Positions 43,894-56,981 of a DNA stretch of 64,000 nucleotides are shown here, in pieces; the stretch's first letter is position 1, and each line of letters starts with the position of its first letter. Origin of the DNA: Geodermatophilaceae bacterium NBWT11 (lineage in GTDB: Bacteria > Actinomycetota > Actinomycetes > Mycobacteriales > Geodermatophilaceae); the NCBI GenBank assembly GCA_014218215.1, contig CP043652.1, positions 3,596,001-3,660,000 on the forward strand, written 5' to 3'. Under the pieces are notes generated by a model, which searched no databases, was not told the origin of the DNA, and worked only from the letters and a program-made list of their open reading frames with translations. The translations under genes and the position numbers were made by a program.

Positions 43894-44109
43894 CTGGTTG
43901 ATCGGTCGGCCTCCGGCCTCCAACCGCGCCCAGGATGCGGTGCGGGCTGCGTAGAGCTGCCCCTGCGCTCCTCGGGGAGGACTTCGTCCCCCCGCTCGTC
44001 GCGCCCGCTCGCCTCCGGCTCGGGGTCCGCTGCTGTCTGGTCGCCTCGAGTCGTCCTTCGGGGGGACCCTGCGGGCCCCCCGCTCACGACGACGGCCCTT
44101 CGGACCCTA

Positions 44110-46050
44110 TTAGTCGCGATGGGCTGGGGTGGTCTGGCGGATCAGCCTGCGGGCGCTGTCGACTTCTCTGGCCACGGGTTCCAGGACTCCGTCGGCGTGG
44201 ATCTCGGCGTCGTCGGGGAAGAGGTGGAGGCGGAGGTCGTCGGAGAGCTCGCGGATGGAGCGGCGGAGGACGTCGACCTGGCCCTTCGGGGGGATCTCGG
44301 CGCCGGCGCGCATCGCGATCACCGCCTCGGTCACCGCGTCCGAGGTGCGCTCCAGCTGCACGATCACCGGGTACCAGGCCGCGGCCCGGGTGCTGATCGG
44401 CGGCGGCTCGGCCAACCGGCGCTGCAGCTGGGTCTGCAGCTCGGTCAGCGCCCGGTAACTGGCCCGGCGGGCGCGCCGGGTCGCCTCCGGGGTGTCCCCG
44501 AACGCCGCCGCGACGAAGCGGTCCAACGCCGTCGCCGCGCCCCGCAGGGCGTCGTCCAGCGGGGCCTGCCACGTGCCGGGCCACAGCAGGTAGCCGAACA
44601 CCAGCACGATCGCGCAGCCGATCAGGGTGTCCACCAGCCGGGCGCCCACCAGACCCGAGCTGCTCGGCGCCGCCAGGTCCAGCAGCATCAGCACCAACGG
44701 GGTCAGGAAGACCGAGAACAGGCCGAAGTTGGCGTTGCGCGCCCACGGCAGCACCGCCGCCGAGACCGCCATGGCCACCAGCACCCACTCCCGGCCGGGC
44801 AGCACCGCCAGCAGCGCCGATCCCAGCAGCACACCCAGGACCGTGCCCACCCCGCGCTGCACCGCCCGGGTGAAGACCGACCCGAAGTCCGGCTTCAGCA
44901 CGATCGCCACGGTCAGCAGCACCCAGTACGGCCGTTCGATCGGCAGCAGCTGGCGTGCGGCCTCCGCCACCACCATGCACAGCGTCAGCCGGACGACGAA
45001 GGCCCTCGAGTCGGCGTTGCCGTAGGTCCGGTCGGCCAGGTCGTGCGCCCGCACCCGCCAGCCCAGGTGCTGCCGGTCGACGGCCGCCCGGGCCCGCTCC
45101 TCCGGGTCTCCCACCACCCGCCACACCAACCGCACCGCGTGCCGCACCGCGCGCCGCGTCGTGGGGCCCTCCTCCAGTGCCGGGGGCTGCTCCCCGACCA
45201 GTGGACGGCGGGTGCCGACCGCCGCGGCCAGGGCGTGCGTGGCCGTCACGTCCGCCGGGTCGGCGGCCACCCCGGCGCGCGCCGAGGCCACCGCGCCCTC
45301 GACCAGGGGGGCCGCGGCGTTCAGCAGCCCGGCGAGCTCGGCCAGCTCCCGGCTGCGCCCCGCCGACGTGCTCCGGCTGTGGATCACCCGGTCGTAGCCG
45401 GTGTTCAGCGCCTCGGTGAGCGTGCGTCGGGCGTCGTCGGTGCGGGGGGTGCCGACCGCAGCCAGCAGGTCGCCCAAGGCGGTGAACACCGCCCCGACCG
45501 CGCCCCGGTCGGGGTCGGTCTGCTCGGTGCGGGCCTGGACCAGCACCGGCAGGGTCGCCCAGACCGCACCCAGCAGGAAGAACCCGATCTCCACCCCGGG
45601 CGACAGCGTGGTCACCAGCCCCGAGGACAGCGCCGTGTAGACCAGCAGCTGCAGGGCCCCCAGGCTCAGCGCGGCGTCGATCGAGCTGATCAGCGCAGCC
45701 AGCGCCGAGAGCACCCCGATCACCACGAGCGGCTGCCAGCCCTCGCCGGAGGCGAACTCCCCGGCCAGCAGCCCGACCGCCCCGAACCCGACGGCCGCCA
45801 CGATCCGGCGCAGCTTCGTGCGCAGCGGACCGGCCTGGGGGGCCAGCGTCGTGGCCAGCGCCCCCGTGGTGCCGAAGACGCCCGCGCCGAGCAGGGCGGG
45901 GTCGCTCAGCCCACCGAGCAGGAGCACGAGGACAAGCGGCCCGGGGATCGTGACGGCGAACCGGACGACGTCGCGCCAGGGGACGGCGGGGCTGCTGGTG
46001 CGCACCAGCTCCTCCAGCCAGGCCGGCGCGTGCAACCCCCTGTCCGCCAC
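44110..46050 (-). CDS. FUSC-family membrane protein
   Basis: About 646 residues. Two blocks of roughly five or six membrane helices are present (residues about 20-170 and 370-500), separated and followed by cytoplasmic helical regions. The second block (ERPYWVLLTVAIVLKPDFGS, QRGVGTVLGVLLGSALLAVL) is the signature of FUSC/YccS-like aromatic-acid exporters. GTG 46050 is preferred; GTG 46092 would overlap the divergent exporter promoter. The stop is TAA, unusual here. Substrate unknown; efflux of aromatic acids is a family-based guess. Confidence 0.8.
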   Translation of the reverse strand: MADRGLHAPAWLEELVRTSSPAVPWRDVVRFAVTIPGPLVLVLLLGGLSDPALLGAGVFGTTGALATTLAPQAGPLRTKLRRIVAAVGFGAVGLLAGEFASGEGWQPLVVIGVLSALAALISSIDAALSLGALQLLVYTALSSGLVTTLSPGVEIGFFLLGAVWATLPVLVQARTEQTDPDRGAVGAVFTALGDLLAAVGTPRTDDARRTLTEALNTGYDRVIHSRSTSAGRSRELAELAGLLNAAAPLVEGAVASARAGVAADPADVTATHALAAAVGTRRPLVGEQPPALEEGPTTRRAVRHAVRLVWRVVGDPEERARAAVDRQHLGWRVRAHDLADRTYGNADSRAFVVRLTLCMVVAEAARQLLPIERPYWVLLTVAIVLKPDFGSVFTRAVQRGVGTVLGVLLGSALLAVLPGREWVLVAMAVSAAVLPWARNANFGLFSVFLTPLVLMLLDLAAPSSSGLVGARLVDTLIGCAIVLVFGYLLWPGTWQAPLDDALRGAATALDRFVAAAFGDTPEATRRARRASYRALTELQTQLQRRLAEPPPISTRAAAWYPVIVQLERTSDAVTEAVIAMRAGAEIPPKGQVDVLRRSIRELSDDLRLHLFPDDAEIHADGVLEPVAREVDSARRLIRQTTPAHRD

Positions 46051-46101
46051 CAGCGCAGCTTCCCACCCGGGAGTGTCAGACCCCCGGCGCACACTGGTGA
46101 C

Positions 46102-49866
<3,765 letters not shown>

Positions 49867-50095
49867 GTGCGCCGCCGGGGCCGGGCGACACGTCGGTCGC
49901 CGTGGATCGCGGACGGTGAGGTCACCCACAACCGGAGTGCGCGACACCCACCCGTCCAGGAGGCGTCCGGCGCGCGAACACGGGGAGATGACCACCGCCC
50001 GCCGTGAACCCGCTGAGAGCCACCCCACCCCGGGGAGGGCAGACCGACACGTCATGACGAGCCGAGCCCAGCTCGCTCACCTACAGTCCGGTCCT

Positions 50096-51346
50096 GTGGC
50101 ACTCCCGGCGCACGAAGGCGCGCACTCCGACCCGTTGGCGACGGTCCGTGAGCTCCCGCTCCCGGGCGCGCCGCTGAGCGAGGTGGTCGCGGCGCTGGAC
50201 GCGCGGTACGACCCGGCCCTGGCCGAGAGCTGGGACGCCGTCGGCCTGGTCTGCGGCGACCCCGCCGAGGCCGTCCACTCGGTGCTCTTCGCCGTCGACC
50301 CGACCGACGCGGTCGTGGACGAGGCCATCGAGGCCGGGGTCGACCTGGTCGTCACCCACCACCCGCTGTTGCTGACCCCGGTGCACGGTGTGCCCGCTGA
50401 CGACCCCAAGGGCCGCATCGTCCACCGGCTCATCCGGGCTGGGATCGGGCTCTTCGTCGCCCACACCAACGCCGACCGGGCCGCCGACCACGGCGTCAAC
50501 GACGCGCTGGCCTCCGCCCTGGGCGTGGCCAACGCCGTCCCGCTGGAGTCGGTCGCCGCGCCGCTGACCGACACCCTGGTGGTGTTCGCCCCCGTCGAGG
50601 AGGGCGACCGGCTCGTCGACGCGCTCTCCGCGGCCGGCGCCGGCGTGATCGGCGACTACACGCGGTGCGCCTGGCAGACCACCGGCACCGGGACCTTCAT
50701 CCCCGGCAACGAGACCAACCCGGCGATCGGCACGCACGGCACCCTCGAGCGCGTCCCGGAGACCCGGCTGGAGATGGTCGTGCCCCGTGCGGCCCGCGCC
50801 GAGGTGCTGCGCGCCCTGCACGAGTGGCACCCCTACGAGGACCCGGGCTACGCGGTCTTCGAGAACTCCTCCACCCCCACCCGGGCGGGCCTGGGCCGGG
50901 TCGGCGAGCTGACCCACCCGATCACGCTGCGCGAGTTCGCCGAGCGGGCCGCCGCCGTGCTCCCCGCCACCGCCGCAGGCGTGCGGGTCGCCGGTGACCC
51001 CGACCGGGTCATCCGCACCGTGGCCCTCTGCGGGGGCAGCGGCGGGTCGCTCATCGACACCGCGCGGGCCGCCGGCGCCGACGTCTTCCTCACCAGCGAC
51101 CTCAAGCACCACCCGGTCGTCGACGCCGGCGAGGTGTCGGGCCCGGCCCTGGTCGAGGTCGCGCACTACGCGACGGAGTACCCGTGGCTGCCGGTCGCCG
51201 CCGACGTCCTGTACCGGGACCTCGGCGCCCGCGTCGAGGTCACGGTCTCCCGGCGGCGCACCGACCCGTGGACGATGCACGTGTCCCAGCAGGTCGCCGA
51301 GGTGCCGGCTCCCGGCGTCTACGCCGCCTCCGACACCGCCGACTGA
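50096..51346 (+). CDS. Nif3-like dinuclear metal-center hexameric protein
   Basis: About 416 residues. WDAVGLVCGDP, VTHHPLLLTPVHGV near residue 82, VAHTNADRAADHGVNDALA near 122 and the C-terminal TSDLKHHPVVDAGE and LVEVAHYATEYPW supply the metal ligands of the Nif3/GTP-cyclohydrolase-type fold, with the PII-like insert in between. Function is unclear. GTG 50096 follows TACAGT-N8; in-frame ATGs at 49988 and 50054 would lie upstream of that promoter. M. tuberculosis Rv2230c has the same neighbours. Confidence 0.87.
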   Translation: MALPAHEGAHSDPLATVRELPLPGAPLSEVVAALDARYDPALAESWDAVGLVCGDPAEAVHSVLFAVDPTDAVVDEAIEAGVDLVVTHHPLLLTPVHGVPADDPKGRIVHRLIRAGIGLFVAHTNADRAADHGVNDALASALGVANAVPLESVAAPLTDTLVVFAPVEEGDRLVDALSAAGAGVIGDYTRCAWQTTGTGTFIPGNETNPAIGTHGTLERVPETRLEMVVPRAARAEVLRALHEWHPYEDPGYAVFENSSTPTRAGLGRVGELTHPITLREFAERAAAVLPATAAGVRVAGDPDRVIRTVALCGGSGGSLIDTARAAGADVFLTSDLKHHPVVDAGEVSGPALVEVAHYATEYPWLPVAADVLYRDLGARVEVTVSRRRTDPWTMHVSQQVAEVPAPGVYAASDTAD

Positions 51347-51399
51347 CCCTCCGGTCGGAGGCGGTACGGCACGCCCTCCGCCGCGGGTAGGTTGGACGG

Positions 51400-52140
51400 G
51401 TGCAGGCCGACCACTTCGACCAGCAGAAGCTGCTGGCACTCGCCGCGGAGGACGTCGCGCTCGCGCAACTCGCCCACCGCCGGCGCACCCTTCCCGAACA
51501 CGCTGCCGTCGCCGAGGCAGAGGACGCCCAACGGGCCTTCTCCGCCGACGTGGTGCGCGCGCAGACCGAGGTCCGTGACCTCGACCGCGAGCAGAAGCGG
51601 CTGGAGGCCGACGTCGACACCGTGCGGGCCCGGTCGGCCCGTGACCAGCAGAAGCTGGACTCCGGGGCGGCCTCGCCCAAGGAGATGACCAGCCTGCAGC
51701 AGGAGATGGAGTCCCTCGCCCGGCGCCAGGGCGACCTGGAGGACCAGGTCCTCGAGCTGATGGAACGCCGGGAGGCCTCCGACGCCACGCTGGCGACGGC
51801 CCAGACCGGTCTCGACGGTGCCCGGGCCCAGCAGGACGAGGCCGAGGGCCGCCGCGACGCCGCGCTGGCCGAGATCACCGAGGGCGAGCAGGAGCACGGC
51901 GCCAAGCGCGAGGAGATCGCCGGCACCGTCAGCGCCCCGCTGCTGGCGCTGTACGAGCGGGTCCGCACGCAGACCGGGGGCACCGGGGCGGCTGCGCTGC
52001 ACGCCCGCCGCTGCGAGGGGTGCCGGATCGAGCTCTACGGCACCGAGCTGGCCGCGGCCCGTAACGCCGACCCGCACACCGTGCTGCGCTGCGAGAACTG
52101 CAACCGGATCCTGGTCCGCACCGCCGAGTCCGGTCTGTGA
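51400..52140 (+). CDS. Zinc-ribbon coiled-coil protein
   Basis: 246 residues. A long heptad-rich coiled coil (about residues 20-190) is followed by a C4 zinc ribbon: RRCEGCRIELYG and VLRCENCNRIL. The family (M. tuberculosis Rv2229c) is encoded next to Nif3 and RNase H in most actinobacteria and probably binds nucleic acid. GTG 51400 follows TAGGTT-N6 (leaderless layout). The stop overlaps the RNase H start by GTGA. Confidence 0.88.
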   Translation: MQADHFDQQKLLALAAEDVALAQLAHRRRTLPEHAAVAEAEDAQRAFSADVVRAQTEVRDLDREQKRLEADVDTVRARSARDQQKLDSGAASPKEMTSLQQEMESLARRQGDLEDQVLELMERREASDATLATAQTGLDGARAQQDEAEGRRDAALAEITEGEQEHGAKREEIAGTVSAPLLALYERVRTQTGGTGAAALHARRCEGCRIELYGTELAAARNADPHTVLRCENCNRILVRTAESGL

Positions 52141-53231
52141 GCCGCCGTCTCGTCATCGAGGCAGACGGCGGGTCCCGGGGCAACCCCGGTCCGGCCGGCT
52201 ACGGCGCCCTGGTGAAGGACGCCGACACCGGGCGGCTGCTGGCCGAGCGGGCCGCGTCGGTCGGCCGCGCCACCAACAACGTGGCCGAGTACGGCGGTCT
52301 GGTCGCGGGGCTCGAGGCCGCGTTGGGCATCGACCCGACCGCGACCGTCGAGGTGCGGATGGACTCCAAGCTCGTCGTCGAGCAGATGTCGGGCCGCTGG
52401 CAGATCAAGCACCCGGACATGAAGAAGCTGGCCGTCCAGGCCCGCGACCTGGCCCGGCAGCTCGCCCAGGTGCGCTACACCTGGATCCCGCGCGCGCAGA
52501 ACTCCGCCGCCGACGCGTTGGCGAACTCCGCGATGGACGGCAAGCCGGTGCACCGCGACCTCGGGACCGACGCGGTCGCCGTCGAGGAGCCCGCGGCCCC
52601 GGCCGGCCCCCCGCCGCCGGTGGTCACCACCACCACGCTGCTGCTGCGGCACGGCCGGACGGCGCACACCCCCGAGCGTCGGTTCAGTGGCAGCAGCGAC
52701 CTGGACCTGTCGGACCTGGGCCGGGCCGATGCCGCCGCCGCCGCGCAGGCGATGGTGGGTCGCGGCATCGAGGCGATCGTGTCCTCCCCGCTCAAGCGCT
52801 GCCGGCAGACCGCCGGCGCCGTCGCCGAGGTGCTCGACACGGGCATCGAGGTCGACCGCGACCTGCGCGAGCTGGACTTCGGTGGCTGGGAGGGGATGAC
52901 CGGCACCGAGGCGCTGGCGGCCAACCCGCTGGCCTTCCGGCGCTGGCGCACCGCGCTCGACGTCCGCCCGCCCGGTGGGGAGTCGATCGTCGACGTGTCC
53001 ACCCGGGTCGCCGCGGCCCGCGCCCGCATCCTCGAGCGGCACGCCGGGAAGACCGTGCTGATCGTCAGCCACGTGACGCCGATCAAGCTGATGCTCGCCG
53101 CCGGCCTGGGCGTGGGCGACGAGGTCGTCTACAAGGTCTTCCTGGAGGCCGCGTCGCTCTCCACGGTCACGTGGGGCACCGACGGTTCGTCGTCCGTCCG
53201 CCTGGTCAACGACACGTCGCACCTGGCCTGA
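52137..53231 (+). CDS. Bifunctional RNase HI / histidine phosphatase
   Basis: 364 residues. The N-terminal RNase H domain has all acidic residues: EADGGSRGNPGP, NNVAEYGGL, RMDSKLVVEQM and NSAADALAN. After a Pro-rich linker (about residues 140-165) comes a CobC-like histidine phosphatase with LLRHGRTAH and VSHVTPIKLML. M. tuberculosis Rv2228c has the same fusion, combining RNA-DNA hybrid cleavage with acid phosphatase (alpha-ribazole phosphatase-like) activity. It ends directly at a long hairpin. Confidence 0.92.
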   Translation: MSRRLVIEADGGSRGNPGPAGYGALVKDADTGRLLAERAASVGRATNNVAEYGGLVAGLEAALGIDPTATVEVRMDSKLVVEQMSGRWQIKHPDMKKLAVQARDLARQLAQVRYTWIPRAQNSAADALANSAMDGKPVHRDLGTDAVAVEEPAAPAGPPPPVVTTTTLLLRHGRTAHTPERRFSGSSDLDLSDLGRADAAAAAQAMVGRGIEAIVSSPLKRCRQTAGAVAEVLDTGIEVDRDLRELDFGGWEGMTGTEALAANPLAFRRWRTALDVRPPGGESIVDVSTRVAAARARILERHAGKTVLIVSHVTPIKLMLAAGLGVGDEVVYKVFLEAASLSTVTWGTDGSSSVRLVNDTSHLA

Positions 53232-53232
53232 C

Positions 53233-53279
53233 GAGAAGCGCCCTTCTCGTCAGCACGGCTGACGAGAAGGGCGCTTCTC
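53233..53279. terminator. 22-bp perfect stem, bidirectional terminator
   Basis: Arms 53233-53254 and 53258-53279 pair without mismatch around an ACG loop. They fill the whole 49-bp gap between the convergent RNase H and ABC ATPase genes. Confidence 0.8.
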
Positions 53280-53280
53280 C

Positions 53281-54030
53281 TCAGAGGCGGCCGGCGTCGA
53301 TGACGCGGGAGAGGAACTGGCGGGTGCGGGCCTCGACCGGCTCGCCGAGCACCTGCTCCGGCGGGCCGGACTCCAGGACGACGCCGTCGGACAGGAAGCA
53401 CACCGTGTCGGCGACCTGCTTGGCGAAGCCCATCTCGTGGGTGGCCATCACGATGGTCATGCCCTGCGCGGCGACCTCGCGGACCACCCGCAGCACCTCA
53501 CCGACCAGCTCGGGGTCCAGCGCCGAGGTGATCTCGTCCAGCAGCAGCACCCGGGGGCGCACCGCCAGGGCCCGGGCGATGGCCACCCGCTGCTGCTGAC
53601 CGCCGGAGAGCCGGTCGGGGTACTCCCCGGCCTTGTCGGCCAGCCCGATCCGCTCCAGCAGGCCGAGTGCCTCCTCGCGGGCGTCGGCCTTGGAGCGGCC
53701 GTGCACGCGCACCGGGGCCAGGGTCACGTTGTCCAGCACGGTCATGTGCGGGAACAGGTTGAACGCCTGGAACACCACGCCCAGGCGCCGGCGGACCGCG
53801 TCGGCGTCCACCCGGGGGTCGGTGACGTCCTCGCCGTCGAGCAGCACCTGACCGTCGTCCACGGTCTCCAGCAGCGACGTGCAGCGCAGCAGGGTCGACT
53901 TGCCCGACCCCGAACCGCCGATCAGCGCGACCACCTGGTGCTCGCCGACGGCGAGGTCCACCCCGCGGAGCACCACGTTGTCCCCGAACGCCTTCACGAC
54001 GCCCCGCACGTCCAGCACCGGCTCGGTCAC
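53281..54030 (-). CDS. Polar amino acid ABC transporter ATP-binding protein
   Basis: 249 residues of the GlnQ/HisP type. Walker A GGSGSGKST, Q-loop VFQAFNLFPHMTVLDNV, signature LSGGQQQRVAIARAL, Walker B LLLDEITSALDPE (Ile in place of the usual Pro after Glu-Ile is only a conservative variation) and the H-loop MATHEMGFA are all present. The GTG start overlaps the permease stop by GTGA. It powers the importer with the two genes upstream. Confidence 0.92.
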   Translation of the reverse strand: MTEPVLDVRGVVKAFGDNVVLRGVDLAVGEHQVVALIGGSGSGKSTLLRCTSLLETVDDGQVLLDGEDVTDPRVDADAVRRRLGVVFQAFNLFPHMTVLDNVTLAPVRVHGRSKADAREEALGLLERIGLADKAGEYPDRLSGGQQQRVAIARALAVRPRVLLLDEITSALDPELVGEVLRVVREVAAQGMTIVMATHEMGFAKQVADTVCFLSDGVVLESGPPEQVLGEPVEARTRQFLSRVIDAGRL

Positions 54031-54872
54031 AGGACGCTCCCGCTCTGCTGACGACGACGGGCCCGGGCGGCGACGCCGTCGGCGATCCGGGCCGAGGGGA
54101 CGGCGAGCAGCACGAAGAGCAGCCCGGCGACGACGTAGGGCGTGAAGTTGAAGGTCTGCCCGACGATGATCTGCGCCTGGCGGACGGCGTCGATCGCGCC
54201 CAGCACCGAGATGAGCCCGACGTCCTTCTGCAGGGCGACGAAGTCGTTCAGCAGCGCGGGGGTCACGTTGCGGACGGCCTGGGGCAGCACCACGATCCGC
54301 ATCGACTGCCGGTGCGAGAGACCCAGCGAGCGGGCGGCGGCGCGCTGGCTGGGGTGCACCGACTCGATCCCGGCGCGGAACACCTCGGCGACGTAGGCCG
54401 AGTAGGTCAGCACGATCGCCGTCGTCCCCAGCACGAAGGGGGAGGTGGGCAGCCCCTGCAGCTGCAGCGCCGGGAAGCCGAAGCCCACCAGGTACAGCGT
54501 GATGATCAGCGGCATGCCGCGGAACAGGTCGACGTAGCCGGTGGCCAGGATGCGCAGCGGGGCGAACGCCGGGCCGCGCAACGTGCGCAGGACCGCGATG
54601 CCGAGGCCCAGCACCAGCACGCACAGTCCGCCGACGACGAGCACCTGCACGTTGAGCCACAGGCCCTGCAGGATCTCGGGGAAGGAGTCTCGGGCGACGT
54701 CCAGGGAGAAGAACGTGGCCTGCACCCGGGGCCAGCCCGGGGACCGGGTGACGACGAGGTAGGCGACGACGAAGAAGACCAGCGTCGAGCCCAGCGCCAC
54801 CAGGGTGGACCGCCGGGAACGGCGGGCCCGGAAGGCCCGCCGTCCCAGTTCAAGCTCCGAGGGCGCCGGCAT
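54027..54872 (-). CDS. Polar amino acid ABC transporter permease
   Basis: 281 residues with a basic N-terminus and about five or six membrane helices. The HisM/GlnP signature lies in VDLFRGMPLIITLYLVGFG and the EAA loop AARSLGLSHRQSMRIVVLPQ near residue 195. A single permease gene is present, so a homodimeric channel is expected. ATG 54872 follows a weak GGCGGGG site, 30 bp after the binding-protein stop. Confidence 0.9.
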   Translation of the reverse strand: MPAPSELELGRRAFRARRSRRSTLVALGSTLVFFVVAYLVVTRSPGWPRVQATFFSLDVARDSFPEILQGLWLNVQVLVVGGLCVLVLGLGIAVLRTLRGPAFAPLRILATGYVDLFRGMPLIITLYLVGFGFPALQLQGLPTSPFVLGTTAIVLTYSAYVAEVFRAGIESVHPSQRAAARSLGLSHRQSMRIVVLPQAVRNVTPALLNDFVALQKDVGLISVLGAIDAVRQAQIIVGQTFNFTPYVVAGLLFVLLAVPSARIADGVAARARRRQQSGSVL

Positions 54873-54901
54873 GCCCGGCGCCCCGCCGGTGACGGTGGCG
54901 G

Positions 54902-55771
54902 TCAGTTCAGGACCGGTGCGTCGGCGGCCTGGGACAGCCACTGGTCCTGCAGGTCGGCCAGCGTGCCGTCGGCCTCCAGGGCGTCCACGGCCTGGCTGAC
55001 GCAGTCGGTCAGCGGGGAGTCCTTGGCCAGCAGCAGTCCGAACTGGTCGCCGCTCTCGCCGGAGTCGGCGACCTGGCCGACGATCAGGCCGTCGTCCAGC
55101 TCGGCGCTGGTGATGAAGAAGGCGGTGGGCAGGTCGACGACGATCGCGTCGACCTGACCGTTCTGCAGCGCGAGCTTGGCGTCGTCGTTGGTGTTGAACA
55201 CGACCGGGTCGGTGGTCGGGTCGATGACGTCGGTCAGCACGGTGAGGCTGGTGGTGGCCACCTGGGCGCCGAGGCGCAGGTCCTGCAGGTCGGCCAGGCT
55301 GGTCGCGCCGTCTGCCGCGGAGCCCGCGGTGGTGATCACGGCCTGGGTGGCGGTGTAGTACGGCGAGGAGAAGTCCACGGCCTGACGGCGCTCGTCGTTG
55401 ATCGTGAACTGGTTGATGTCGAAGTCGAAGGACTTGTCCCCGGGGGAGATCGCGGTGTTGAACTGCACCCGCGTCCACTCGACCTGGTCCTCGGTGTAGC
55501 CGAGCTGCTCGGCGACCGCGTAGGCCACCGCGGACTCGTAGCCCTCGCCGTTCGTCGGGTCGTCGTCGACCATCCACGGCTCGTAGGCCGGCTGGTCGGT
55601 GGCGATGGTGAGGGTGTCGTCGGCGACGGTGTCCAGGTCGGCCGGGGCGCAGGAGCCGCCGCCGCTGCTGCCGGACGCGCCGGCGTCGGAGGAGGACTCC
55701 TGGGGGGCGCAGGCGGTGACCGCCAGGGCGGTGGTGGCGAGCACGGCGAGAGCGAGCGGGCGACGGCGCAT
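54902..55771 (-). CDS. Amino acid ABC transporter substrate-binding lipoprotein
   Basis: 289 residues. The signal peptide MRRRPLALAVLATTALAVTA ends at the lipobox Cys21. A type II binding fold follows (LTIATDQPAYEPWM, DKSFDFDINQFTIND, VDFSSPYYTATQAV). Substrate unknown; the arginine-binding-like order of motifs suggests a polar or cationic amino acid. The leader has TACGAT (55816-55811) as a -10 and an inverted repeat CTCAAG-AG-CTTGAG (55778-55791) overlapping the ribosome site. Confidence 0.9.
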   Translation of the reverse strand: MRRRPLALAVLATTALAVTACAPQESSSDAGASGSSGGGSCAPADLDTVADDTLTIATDQPAYEPWMVDDDPTNGEGYESAVAYAVAEQLGYTEDQVEWTRVQFNTAISPGDKSFDFDINQFTINDERRQAVDFSSPYYTATQAVITTAGSAADGATSLADLQDLRLGAQVATTSLTVLTDVIDPTTDPVVFNTNDDAKLALQNGQVDAIVVDLPTAFFITSAELDDGLIVGQVADSGESGDQFGLLLAKDSPLTDCVSQAVDALEADGTLADLQDQWLSQAADAPVLN

Positions 55772-55895
55772 GAGGTCCTCAAGAGCTTGAGCATCGGGGG
55801 GAACGCGCAGATCGTAAGGGCAGGCTGGGCACCGGCGGTCGGCGGCGACGGGGGATCATGGTCACCGTCAGCGCCGTCGACCCCCGGGAGCTCCC

Positions 55896-56915
55896 ATGAC
55901 GATCGCCCCAGCCGCCCCCATCGGTGACGAGCGGACGCTGTCCCCGGCGCAGTACGAGGAGTGGGCCGCCGAGGTCCGCCGGCTGGCCGACGAGCGCGGC
56001 GCCGTCGTCCTGGCGCACAACTACCAGGTGCCCGAGATCCAGGACGTCGCCCACCACACCGGTGACTCGCTCTACCTGTCCCGGGTCGCCGCCGAGACCG
56101 ACGCCCGCGAGATCGTCTTCTGCGGCGTCCACTTCATGGCCGAGACCGCCAAGATCCTGTCCCCGGACAAGACCGTGCTGCTGCCCGACCTCGACGCCGG
56201 CTGTTCCCTGGCGGACTCGATCACCGCCGACCAGCTGCGCGAGTGGAAGGCCGAGCACCCCGGCGCCGTCGTCGTCAGCTACGTGAACACCACCGCCGCG
56301 GTGAAGGCCGAGACCGACGTCTGCTGCACCAGCTCCAACGCCGCCGACGTCATCCGCTCGATCCCCGAGGACCGCGAGATCCTCTTCTGCCCCGACCAGT
56401 TCCTCGGCGCGCACGTCAAGCGGGTCACCGGTCGGCAGGACATCCACATCTGGGCCGGGGAGTGCCACGTGCACGCGGGCATCTCACCCTCCGACGTCCG
56501 CTCGCAGATCGCCGCCCACCCCGACGCGGAGATCCTGGTGCACCCCGAGTGCGGCTGCACCACCTCGGTGCTGGACCTGGTCAGCAACGGCGACCTGCCC
56601 GCCGACCGCACCCGGGTGCTGTCCACCGGGGGCATGGCCGAGGCCGCCCAGGCGACGACGGCCAAGCAGGTGCTGGTGGCCACCGAGATCGGCATCCTGC
56701 ACCAGCTGCGCAACCTCAACAGCGTCACCGAGTTCCTGCCGATGAACTCCCGCGCCGCCTGCCGCTACATGAAGATGATCACCCCGGCCAAGCTGCTGCG
56801 GACCCTGCAGACGGGCAGCGGCGCGATCGAGGTGCCGACGGAGATCGCGACGAAGGCCCGCCGCGCTGTGGAGGCGATGATCGCCATCGGCGACCCCGGC
56901 CGCGGCGGGGAATGA
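55896..56915 (+). CDS. nadA: Quinolinate synthase A
   Basis: 339 residues. Three pseudo-symmetric domains hold the 4Fe-4S cysteines in [21 protein letters not shown] and [29 protein letters not shown] is the substrate-site motif. It condenses iminoaspartate with DHAP to quinolinate in NAD synthesis. The usual partners nadB and nadC are not adjacent. GGGAG precedes the ATG. Confidence 0.93.
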   Translation: MTIAPAAPIGDERTLSPAQYEEWAAEVRRLADERGAVVLAHNYQVPEIQDVAHHTGDSLYLSRVAAETDAREIVFCGVHFMAETAKILSPDKTVLLPDLDAGCSLADSITADQLREWKAEHPGAVVVSYVNTTAAVKAETDVCCTSSNAADVIRSIPEDREILFCPDQFLGAHVKRVTGRQDIHIWAGECHVHAGISPSDVRSQIAAHPDAEILVHPECGCTTSVLDLVSNGDLPADRTRVLSTGGMAEAAQATTAKQVLVATEIGILHQLRNLNSVTEFLPMNSRAACRYMKMITPAKLLRTLQTGSGAIEVPTEIATKARRAVEAMIAIGDPGRGGE

Positions 56916-56971
56916 CGAAGGAACCTCTGCACCCCCTGACGAGCCGCTCAGGGGGTGCAGAGGTTCCTTTG
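56916..56971. terminator. 24-bp stem, bidirectional terminator
   Basis: Arms 56916-56939 and 56948-56971 pair with one G-U; the core 22 bp (56918-56939 with 56948-56969) is perfect, and the loop is CGAGCCGC. It lies between the convergent nadA and transporter genes. Confidence 0.8.
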
Positions 56972-56981
56972 TCAGGGGGTG

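Noticed and set aside
43894-44109. A second tRNA or small gene after tRNA-Val
   Set aside because: The stretch is GC-rich and hairpin-prone but has no tRNA arms, no T-loop sequence and no plausible frame.
49867-50095. N-terminal extension of the Nif3 gene from ATG 49988 or 50054
   Set aside because: A TACAGT box eight bases before GTG 50096 suggests the transcript starts there, and the extension has no conserved sequence.
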